Shown piece after piece: positions 56,232-64,000 of a DNA stretch of 64,000 nt. The notes below the pieces were generated by a model. That model was given only the letters and a program-made list of their open reading frames with translations, did not search any database and was not told the origin of the DNA. Made by a program: the position numbers and the translations under genes. This DNA is from Sabethes cyaneus (lineage: Eukaryota; Arthropoda; Insecta; Diptera; Culicidae): contig NC_071355.1 of NCBI RefSeq assembly GCF_943734655.1, positions 29,052,964-29,116,963 on the forward strand, in the 5' to 3' direction. Position 1 is the stretch's first letter; each line of letters starts with the position of its first letter.

Positions 56232-56450
56232 ATTGACTGAAGTTTTTGGAGCGTCTTAGTAGAATATTAAACCTGAAATTAAATCAAAAGAAAACTATTC
56301 CAATTAAATTCTACTGTCTATATTTATTTGTGACAGATATGTATTTCGCCTACGACTTGCAGGCTTCATCAGTGTCTGTAGTTCGAAAACAGACAGTGAC
56401 GAAGCCTGCAGATCGCAGGCGAAATACGTATTTATCTGTCGCGAATAAAT
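56232..56450. mobile_element. GGAGCGTCTTAGTAGAA-family repeat with inner fold-back
   Basis: It begins TTTTTGGAGCGTCTTAGTAG. From about 56330 the sequence GACAGATATGTATTTCGCC-TACGACTTGCAGGCTTCATC folds onto GACGAAGCCTGCAGATCGCA-GGCGAAATACGTATTTATCTGTC, with a short loop around GTTCGAAAAC. Related copies are at 35010-35240 and 39866-39935. Confidence 0.75.
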
Positions 56451-56515
56451 ATAGATAGGGTAGACGCTCCATTAGCATATACCTCAATAAACAAGAAAAA
56501 AAGGTACATTGTGCT

Positions 56516-57324
56516 CCCGATCAGACAAACATAACAAAATTATAACAAATCATGATATTCTGTTATGACGGTATTTCTAACATGATTTGCTATAATTTTG
56601 GTCTCGTTAGTAGTTAAAATATCAAAAATTCTGTCAGAACTTCTTAGCAGCAGTAGCAAAAATGTAACAAAATTTGTTATGTTTCAAACAAAATTATTTC
56701 AAAATTGGTTATGATATTTGTAACAGGTTTTGTTATAATTTTGTTAAAATATAACAAAAACTTCTTTGCCTTCATCTGCTATATCGACATTTTATTTCGG
56801 CTAAATTGCCAAAAATAGTACAACTATTTTATCAGGAACATTCACAAATAGCACAGAAAAAAACTTTCATACATTTTCAAAAATCGTTCCGGCCTCGACC
56901 GGGATTGAACTCACGACACATCGCATAGAATGCAACAGTCTTACCTCTGTGCCAGAACTACTCTTGAATGAAGGTAGATTAAATGCTTATGTGATTTAGC
57001 CGATGGCTCATTCGGGGTTGTCAGTTTTTGCTTCGAGATGTCTATAAATAGATAGTAAGCGTTCAATTCAAAGCCGATATCAAGAAGAAGAAGAAATCGA
57101 ATCCGTCTTATCAGTGTTGCGCCACTTTAAGAATGTTGCACGAATTGCCATCAAATATGTTCGGTGTTAAATCAGACTGGACCAAGTCGCAAATTCAAAA
57201 AATGAGTTAATGACAGCTAGCGATCAACAATTTTCTAAGCTGCATTTTACTTTAATCAGACTATCATAAATGTTGCAAACAGCCATAGCTATCAGATGAT
57301 TTCGAACGATTGATAGGTATTAAC
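56516..57324 (+). repeat. Composite repeat, uninterrupted copy (empty site for copy B)
   Basis: It begins CCCGATCAGACAAACATAAC and has many TTATAACAAA words to about 56760. A tRNA-like segment on the minus strand (B-box GGGATTGAACTC seen inverted near 56902) comes next, then GATCAACAATTTTCTAAGCTG and GTTGCAAACAGCCATAG. It is collinear with 14972-14410 plus 12793-12547 in reverse. The TA at 57078-57079 is the undisturbed target of the 1616-bp element. Confidence 0.85.
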
Positions 57325-57329
57325 CATAC

Positions 57330-57869
57330 AGAGCAACAAACTTTGAACGCGTTTTTCTCCATATTTTATATGTTGTTTTGCTCAGTTATGTTCAGTTCCA
57401 AGCATCTAGCAATAAAATATGAGTGTGAGTAAACCTCCAACTACATGCCATTTACTAAAAAAAAAATTGGTTCTCTCATGTATGAAATTCTACAATGATA
57501 TTCAAAAATAACTTTAATTTCTAGTAATAAACTGCATGAGGTTCCCCAAGCGTGACTTGACAGGAGCGGCTTGTTACTGCATCGAGTACGTTTCTTAAGG
57601 TGCATTTGGGGGTTCAAACCCCTCCCAGAGGAAAATTTGTTCTGCACTTTCTAGCCTGAAATTTCACAACCAGCTGTTTGGAGCACAGAAAAATTTACGA
57701 GGTTGGTTTTACGTCGCAGTCGTTAGCAGCTTAGAGCCGGAGTGATTCAACTCGATCTTGGGTTACTCGTCGCCCATTTCCCTGGCGTCTCTGAAGTCGC
57801 AGTTTTTTACTCAAAAAATAAAAAAATGTCGCTTTAGACCTGGGAAAACCCTCTCGCATGTTGAGTCCC
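57330..57869. other. Intergenic DNA
   Basis: No gene. GGGGGTTCAAACCCCTCCC (57610-57628) is B-box-like and palindromic, perhaps a tRNA-derived scrap. Confidence 0.3.
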
Positions 57870-58572
57870 TCTGTGTCGGTGTCGGTGGGGTTGTTGTATA
57901 GAACTGTTTTCCTTACGACGTGTCCGGTTCACTGTAGTTCACCAACTTTTGCCAAATGTACGTTGGTAATCTCCCCAAGTAGTGTTTGTTGTTCTTGATT
58001 CATACACCTCCGCTACTCTTCGGTTTCTGCTTGTACTCCGTCAAATGTCATCCGCAAAGGCGCTTGTGTCCTCCGTGAGCATGGTCAATCGGTCTAATAG
58101 AGGTTTTTTACATTGTCAGGTTCGTACGGCGGCTTATGCCTTTTAATCGCAGCGTTTCTCGTAGGACAAAGTAAGCTCAGTGCCCTGCTTGAATACGCTG
58201 CTGGAGCTCCTTATTTGTGTTGTTGTCCGTGACTTCCAGCGATCCCACATACACGAACTTATTTACCACTTTTGGTTCGTCACCGTCACGTCAACGATGA
58301 CCGTCCGCAAAAAAGGCACGTTCGTTTCGTTTGGGGCTCTGCCATTCATGTATTAGGACTTCGCCGCGTTTATTTTAAGCCCAATCCTCCTAGACTGTGC
58401 TTTCCGTCTCGCGCAGATGACCTTCGCCGTGGCAAATTTTCTGGCTTTAATATCAATGTCACCTGCATAGCCAAGAAGTTTTCTACCTTTATTGAAACTG
58501 AAAACCAAACCTGTCGTTTCGATATCTGCTCGTCAGATCACCTTAAGAGCGATGTTGAAAATCATGCTGGAT
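57870..58572 (-). pseudogene. RTE-clade RT and C-terminal fragment, YADD mutated
   Basis: The minus strand reads FNIALKVI and RADIETTGLVFS (family FNIALEGVIRRAG-ETTGTIF), LLGYAGDIDI at about 58448-58477 (family LLGFADDIDI), RRIGLKINAAKS and YMNG (family GLKIN-SKTKYM). After a gap comes TGHVVRKTVLYNNPT near 57885-57925 (family WAGHV-RM---NPV). The second Asp of the catalytic FADD/YADD box is replaced by Gly, and there are in-frame stops, so it is dead. It covers the half of the RT that is mostly missing from the piece at 48655-49110. Confidence 0.8.
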
Positions 58573-58862
58573 AAGTTGTCAGCAGCACCCCGGCTGTTTT
58601 TCGAAAAGACTCGATTCTATGGACTCTAACTGCCCCTTCCAGTCGAGATTCGTACCTACAACCTACCTTGATGCCAACTGGGAGACAACATTTTAACACT
58701 TGTCTTCTATTATTTCAATTTGATATTTTGGTTGAATGAGGAACATTTAATTTCAACCCAAATAGATTTTAACTGGAAATAATTCCCTATTTCCTGAATA
58801 AATTCCTTACGGTTGGGCTATGTTCCCCCTAGGGAACATTTCTGGCTACACCCGTGGTCGAC

Positions 58863-59057
58863 ACAAACCGTCTGCAAGCTGAAACAAGCTGAAATTACTC
58901 TGTGACAAAATTATTACAAATTTTGATATAAGAACAAAACTTGTAATAATTCTGCTAGCGTAATTATTTTGTCTGATCAAAAATACAACAAATTCTGTTA
59001 TTTCTATCTAATTGAGATATTTTTTTGTTATATGTTTGTTATAATCATTTACTCGGG
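58863..59057. repeat. MITE-like AT-rich repeat, inverted partner of 11513-11708
   Basis: It ends ATCATTTACTCGGG and contains TTATTACAAATTTTGATATAAG; it matches 11513-11708 in reverse orientation. Confidence 0.7.
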
Positions 59058-59690
59058 CTTGGCTGGAGCATCTACCCTATATGTTTCAATTAATGATTGT
59101 GGGCTATTAATTTATCAAACACAAGGTACCTATTTGTCACAAGGCAAGACAATTGCATTCTTTGTACGAGAAGCTTTATAAAGAAAAAAAAAATGAATTT
59201 TTCGATTCTATTATATTGTACCAATAGTTGCGCTAATGTTCCCTTAACTAAGTTTGGTGTTCCTTTAATTGTGTTATTCCGTATACATTGCTAGGTTCCT
59301 AAGTGAAAAAACATTGTAGCGCAACTATAGAAATGAGCGCCTATAGTTGTGTTAGATTTTAGAAAATCGGCATTTTAGCAAATAATGCTTTAATTTTAAA
59401 TGGTGTAGTCTAACTACCAATACTTCTAAGAACTTGTTTTTTATAATGAACGTAATTGTTTTATTTAAAACTAGTTGAGCCCGAATCTTACGATCCGGAA
59501 AATATAAATGCCTGTTCAGAATTCAGAAAACTGCAGATACCTACATTCCATTGGCCAGTGTTTGCGAAAATTTCTAATCTTTGTATTAGTCAGTGGCGAC
59601 CTGTCCGCATGTTCAACCTGTTCATAGGACAGGCAAACAAAATTCAGCCCGACAAAATTTCGTTTGCACCGACGCATATGCAATGCAATA
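59058..59690. other. Intergenic DNA
   Basis: No recognised gene; the overlapping frames near 59456-59704 have no family motif. Confidence 0.35.
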
Positions 59691-59694
59691 CGAA

Positions 59695-60080
59695 TTTAGT
59701 TTAGTTACGAAGCTGATGAGCAAACCGTTCAACACGACATTTGAACGTTTCTTTCGAGATCTCAATGCACAAGCATACCAACGCATTATTCCTGATATTG
59801 ATTCTTGATACTGAATTAGTACCATGAACAATGTGTTGGTACGAAGGAGATAAAAAGAGAATGTGACACAGCTTTTACTCGAAAGCGCGGGCGCTTTATT
59901 GTCTCGTTCATCTTCAGCATTGAACAACTTACTACCACATATCCCCATGCCACGCGCTTTGATTCCATATTTTATTTAGTTAGGAAGCTAATGAATAAAA
60001 CGTTCAACACGACGTTTGAACGTTGCTTTAGAGATTAGCACCAGGAATAATGAGTTGGTACGAAGGGGATTTGAAAATAG
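59695..60080 (+). repeat. Local tandem duplication
   Basis: TTTAGTTACGAAGCTGATGA, CGTTCAACACGACATTTGAACG and TTGGTACGAAGGAGAT (59699-59852) recur as TTTAGTTAGGAAGCTAATGA, CGTTCAACACGACGTTTGAACG and TTGGTACGAAGGGGAT (59976-60071). The period is about 277 bases at the start but shorter at the end because the second unit has a deletion. GTTCAACACGACNTTTGAAC is itself a near palindrome. Confidence 0.7.
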
Positions 60081-60333
60081 AGCGCGGTTGGCGATTTGGC
60101 ATGCATTATTCGCAAAATTTTCTCATTAACTCGTTCATTTTTAGCATTGAACAACTTACGCATATTGCTTGTGGTGCGTGTGATGTGCGCGCATTGCAGT
60201 AAGGTGGTAATTCTTGAATTTGGTTCAATAGGTAAATTGAACGAAAAGTTTTCGGTTCGTCATTAAAATTCAGAGACGAGTTTGCTGGTAAAGTAAACCG
60301 TCGTATTCCGTTGCTATTTAAATAAATAGGGAT

Positions 60334-60501
60334 ATTCACGTAGCGCTTGCTATGTTGCGCATACGGAGTATTGCATACTTATACTGCCGCTACTCGCATA
60401 ACAGTTCCATCTCCATAGAAACTGGAACTGCAATGCGAATTGCGGCAGTATATACACGAAATACACCGTTTACGCAACATGGCAAGCGCTACGGTGAAAA
60501 C
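60334..60501. mobile_element. ~168-bp fold-back MITE
   Basis: The left arm CACGTAGCGCTTGCTATGTTG is inverted at the right as CAACATGGCAAGCGCTACGGTG. Pairing continues inward through ATACTGCCGC / GCGGCAGTAT and GCAATTCGCA-like words. Termini are not exact. Confidence 0.7.
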
Positions 60502-60618
60502 CCCTAATGTTTGTTTCATGATTAAAATATAGAAATGCGATAATAAAAAAAGTTGCGTATTAATTTGTATTTTTCGCTGGTTGAACAGGTAAGCTAAACC
60601 CCCACGAGTCGCCACTGG
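60491..60618 (+). repeat. 128-bp direct repeat, left copy
   Basis: Runs from ACGGTGAAAACCC through AATATAGAAATGCGATAATA and GGTTGAACAGGTAAGCTAAA to CGCCACTGG. An equally long copy is at 61420-61547, differing at only a few bases. Confidence 0.85.
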
Positions 60619-60629
60619 CGAAATCATCT

Positions 60630-60775
60630 ACTAACTCTGGCTGTTTGCAACATTTATGCAGTCTGATTAGAGTAAAAGGTTGCTTAGAAAATTCGTGATC
60701 GTTTGCTATCATTAACTCATTTTTAAAATTTTGAGACTTGGTCCGGTCTGGTTTAACACCCACCATATGATATCG
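60630..60775 (-). repeat. Fragment of the 56516-57324 composite repeat
   Basis: GCTGTTTGCAACATTTATG, GCTTAGAAAATTCGTGATCG and CATTAACTCATTTTT parallel 12587-12720. Confidence 0.7.
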
Positions 60776-60777
60776 CG

Positions 60778-61415
60778 ACAAGCAATCGAGTTGAGCAGGC
60801 GAGTCGAGCAGTCGAATCAAGCAATCGAGTCAAGTAGTTGGGTCGAAAGGTCGGGTCAAGCAGTCAAGTCGAGCAGTCAAATCGAGCAGTCTAGTCGAGC
60901 AGTTAAATCAAGCTGTTCAGTCAAGCAGTCCAGTCGAGCAGTCGAATCGAATGGTTTAGTCAAGCAGTTAAGTCGAACAGTTAAGTCGAGCAGTTCATAC
61001 GAGTAGTCGAGTCGAGCAATTGAGTCGAGTAGTCAAGTCTAACAGTTTATTCGAGCAGTTGAGTCGAGTAGTCCTGTTGAGCAGCTGAGTCGAGCAGTCG
61101 AGTCGAGTAGTTCAGTCGAGTAGTTGAATCGAGCAGTTAAGTCGAGCTGTCGATCAAACAGAAGTCAAGCAGTTGAGTCGAGCAGTCAAATTGAGCAGTC
61201 TAGTCGAGTTGGGCAGTTGAACCGAGCAGTCGAGTCAAACAGTTCAATCGAGCAGTTAAGTCGAGTAGTCCAGTCGAGCAGTTGAATCTAGTAGTCTAGT
61301 CAAGCAGTTGAGTCGAGCACTCGAATCGAACAGTTTAGTCAAGCAGTCGGGTCAAGCGGTTCCGTCGAGCAATTAAGTCGAACAGTTGAATCGAGCAGCT
61401 CAGTCGAGTAGTCCA
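60778..61415 (+). repeat. 13-bp minisatellite, block 1
   Basis: Degenerate tandem copies of GAGCAGTCGAGTC (variants GAGCAGTTGAGTC, GAGTAGTCCAGTC, AAGCAGTTAAGTC). Since 13 is not a multiple of 3 the encoded pattern repeats every 13 residues, giving spurious Ser/Gln/Val-rich frames on both strands. Confidence 0.92.
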
Positions 61416-61419
61416 GTGA

Positions 61420-61547
61420 ACGGTGAAAACCCGTAATGTTTGTTTTATGATGAAAATATAGAAATGCGATAATAAAAAAAGCTGCGTATTAATTTGTATT
61501 TTTCACTGGTTGAACAGGTAAGCTAAACCCCCACGAGTCGCCACTGG
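61420..61547 (+). repeat. 128-bp direct repeat, right copy
   Basis: Second copy of 60491-60618, directly after minisatellite block 1. The two copies bracket the minisatellite and the composite-repeat fragment. Confidence 0.85.
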
Positions 61548-61658
61548 TATTAGTTCTTTGAGTTCTTATATTGCATAATATAGCTCTAAAATATTGTACA
61601 TAAGAGTTATAGCCGGAAACTGAAACCATTTTTTTATGGTCGTATTGGATTTTATTTA

Positions 61659-62132
61659 AGGCCATTACAAATATTTTATAAAGTTTTTGTCCTTCCGGAG
61701 TTCGGCCACTGAAGGGGGGGGGGGACAAAAAAAAAGCAAAGTGAATTTTTTAATCGAGCAAAAAAAAACATGGATTTTAGGAATTTTTATTTTAGGTTTA
61801 AACGTGAAAACCGAATCTATTCTTGCTTATAATATATACGTTATTATTTTCTATGCAAAAAATACGAAAAAAGACAAAAACGAAGGAAAATTTTTTTGGA
61901 CGATTTTTGGAAATTCCATTGCTCGAATTTCCATTTCTGTTTCGTGCTAGAAGCGTTAATTTAACTCGGAGACTCATTTTTCGAGTTTTTCAGACTAGAG
62001 CCCACAGACAATTGATTTTATAAAAAGAAATTTGACTCATATCCTACAAATTATTTTTTTGCCCCCCCGATTTTTCAAGCCAATTTCCAAGGGGAGGGTG
62101 ACAAAAACTTTAAAGATGATTTGCAATGGCCT
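61659..62132. mobile_element. 474-bp TIR repeat, uninterrupted copy (empty site of the nest)
   Basis: It begins AGGCCATTACAAATATTTTA and ends with the inverse-like TTTGCAATGGCCT; GTTTTTGTCC and GACAAAAAC also pair. It is collinear with the flanks at 52009-52100 and 55409-55692. It lies between the two minisatellite blocks. The short frame at 61687-61950 has no family motif. Confidence 0.8.
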
Positions 62133-62146
62133 CACTGAATAAAAAC

Positions 62147-63025
62147 AGTCCAGTCGAGCAGTTGAATCGAGAAGTCTAGTCGAGCAGTTGAGTCGAGCAG
62201 TCGAATCGAATGGTTTAGTCAAGCAGTCGGGTCTAGTGGTTAAGTCGAGTAGTTTAGTAGAGCAGTTCATTCGAGCAGATGAGTTAAGTAGTCCAGTCGA
62301 ACAGTTTATTCGAGTAGTTGAGTCGAGTAGCCGAGTGGAGTAGTCCAGTCGAGCAGTTAAACCGAGCAGTTAAATTGAGCTGTCGAATCAAACAGTAATG
62401 AAGCAGTTGAGTCGAGCAATTTAATCGAATAGTTGAGTCAAGCAGTTCAGTCGAGTAGCCCAGTCGAGCAATTGAATCGAGTAGTTAAATCGAGTTGTCG
62501 AATCAAACAGTTAGGTCAAGCAGTTGAGTCGAGCAGTTGGGTTGAGTGGCTAAGTCGAGCAGTCTAGTCGATCAATCAAATCGAGTAGTCTAGTCGAGCA
62601 GTTGAATCGAGCAATCGGGTTGAGCCGTTAGTCGAGCAGCCGATTCGAATAGTCCAATCGAGTAGTTGATTCAAGCAGTCGAGTCGAGCAGTTGAGTCGA
62701 GTAATCCAGTCGAGTAGTCGAATGAATCATGCTGTCCAGTCGAGCAGTCGAATCGAACAGTCCAGTCGAGCAGTTCAATCGTGCAGTTAAGTCGAGCAGT
62801 CGGGTCGAGTAGTGAGTCAAGCAAATGTGTCAAACAGTCGAATCGAGTAGTTAAGTCGAGTAGTCCACTCGAGCAATTAAATCGAGCTGTTCAGTCAAGC
62901 AGTCAAGTCGATCGTCCAATCAAGCAGTTATATCTTGCAGTCGAGCAGTCGAATCGAACAGTTCAGTCGAGCAGTCTAGTCAACCAGTTGAACAATCGAG
63001 CAGTCCAGCAGTCGCAGCAGCAGTC
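62147..63025 (+). repeat. 13-bp minisatellite, block 2
   Basis: Same GAGCAGTCGAGTC-type unit as 60778-61415, about 65 degenerate copies, ending in GTCCAGCAGTCGCAGCAGCA. The blocks were probably one array before insertion and duplication events between them. Confidence 0.92.
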
Positions 63026-64000
63026 AGAGACCTGGTTTTCGGTACAGACATAAGCCTCTTATATAAATAGATGCTACGGTGACGAAAATGGAATGGAATC
63101 ATTCGAGACCGTCCTTATTGGAAACGTTTTGAATCGAAACCGACTTATCCGGGGGACTGCTATACACGGTCAATTTAACCAATTTCAACAAGCTCTCGTT
63201 TTTCCGATCTTCAAAATGGGTTTCTAAAATTAGTTTTCGGTTCGCGGTCTCCATCAAGCAGAGTTAATTGATGCCGAGTTAAGCAGTCTAAACGATTAAT
63301 TTCCATATCCATCTGTATGGAATTCCTTACGAAAACCGTGTATAATACGCCTTTTGTATACCAACTCTGTACCCAATTATTGCACACCAAAATAATCTAC
63401 AAATCTTATTATTACGCACCGCACGCCCAATTGTTGCGTAGCCTTTGTTTAACTTTTTCCTCATTATTCCAATTGCCAAGTTGATTTTATCTGTTGATTT
63501 GTCTGTGGACCAAATCACTTACATACACTTCTGGATTACCTTCACATCCATTATGGACCTGAAAACCGCGCAACAACGGTGAAAAACGGGAAAAATTGCG
63601 ACGTGCAAAACTCCGGCTTCTGCTTGCTTGCGTTGATGAACAAAAAGCAACACATTCGCAATGCAGAAATAAAGTGGTTTGGAGGTGTGCAACAAAATTG
63701 GAATGAGTGTCGATCGTTGTTTCAATTATTGAACTTACGAATTTATCGGCATTTTGTGTTAAAAGACCCAATCTTTTTCATTTATTGAGTATAGTTGGTT
63801 TCTATCAGTCCTACGAAACCAAGAGAAGTTTCATTCGGTTAACAGGAGTTAACATTCGGTCAAAGCTTCTTTTGTAAATCAACTTTCTAAATAATTTTGA
63901 CGATTTAGATGTGATTTTCCTCGTCCGGTGAAGGCGAAACTGGGACACATGCACTGTCGAAGTTCGATTGTGTGGTGATAGATGACGAAACCTATATCAA
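63026..64000. other. Window end, no supported gene
   Basis: Overlapping frames at 63487-63788 on both strands show no recognised domain. CCCAATTATTGCACACC and CCCAATTGTTGCGTAGCC (63372-63446) are repeated words. A gene continuing beyond the window cannot be excluded. Confidence 0.3.

Noticed and set aside
57590..57640. GGGGGTTCAAACCCC considered as a tRNA T-arm
   Set aside because: No A-box at the correct distance and no acceptor stem; probably chance or a SINE scrap.
60731..63053. Ser/Gln/Val-rich repeat frames on both strands
   Set aside because: They arise from the 13-bp minisatellite; the 13-residue protein period is an arithmetic consequence.

Overview
The window looks like nuclear DNA of a culicine mosquito, most likely Aedes or a close relative. 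This rests on layout and on repeat types I recognise: a CR1-like retrotransposon with a PHD-type ORF1, RTE-clade fragments, a Helitron, tRNA-derived SINEs, and many TA-flanked TIR elements and MITEs. Two intron-bearing insect-type genes and scraps of histone genes also fit. There are no bacterial-style operons. Species assignment is inference.

Only two genes look alive, both on the + strand and both with one short intron. The first is an F-box/leucine-rich-repeat protein (37255-38679, 455 aa after splicing). The second is a BTB-BACK protein of the BTBD6/BTBD3 type (46496-47741, 392 aa after splicing), which has an acidic linker and a CxxC-x8-CxxC tail instead of a PHR domain. Both have an AATAAA signal shortly after the stop. 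Nothing suggests the two genes work together.

Left part (1-18.5 kb): interspersed repeats; a chimeric H1-H2A-H2B relic on the minus strand that still ends in a histone 3' stem-loop (1115-1778); a retrotransposon with intact ORF1 and endonuclease but no reverse transcriptase (2407-4169); two copies of a 1616-bp TA-flanked element in opposite orientation (7491-9106 and 12794-14409); a 179/180-bp fold-back (9783-10155); an H3 relic (10621-10690); and a 216-bp MITE (15939-16154).

Middle (18.5-36.5 kb): two pyrimidine-rich blocks with homologous tails, one split by a 2.7-kb CAGGGTGTCGA element that carries an RTE fragment, itself interrupted by a palindrome-bearing MITE. Further on are a 900-bp TIR element, a perfect (CA)173 tract and long purine-rich blocks.

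Right part (38.7-64 kb): Helitron remnants, GGACTT-type hexamer arrays, a SINE with a 15-bp target duplication, RTE fragments, a three-level nest (TIR repeat > TA element > Helitron, 52.0-55.7 kb), and a 13-bp minisatellite.

The most informative property is that several insertions have a matching uninterrupted (empty-site) copy of the host repeat elsewhere in the same window. Their ends and target sites can therefore be read to the base. I see no convincing new multi-gene system. The strongest candidates for something undescribed are the 1616-bp iteron-bearing element family, the nested structure, and the zinc-ribbon-like BTB protein.
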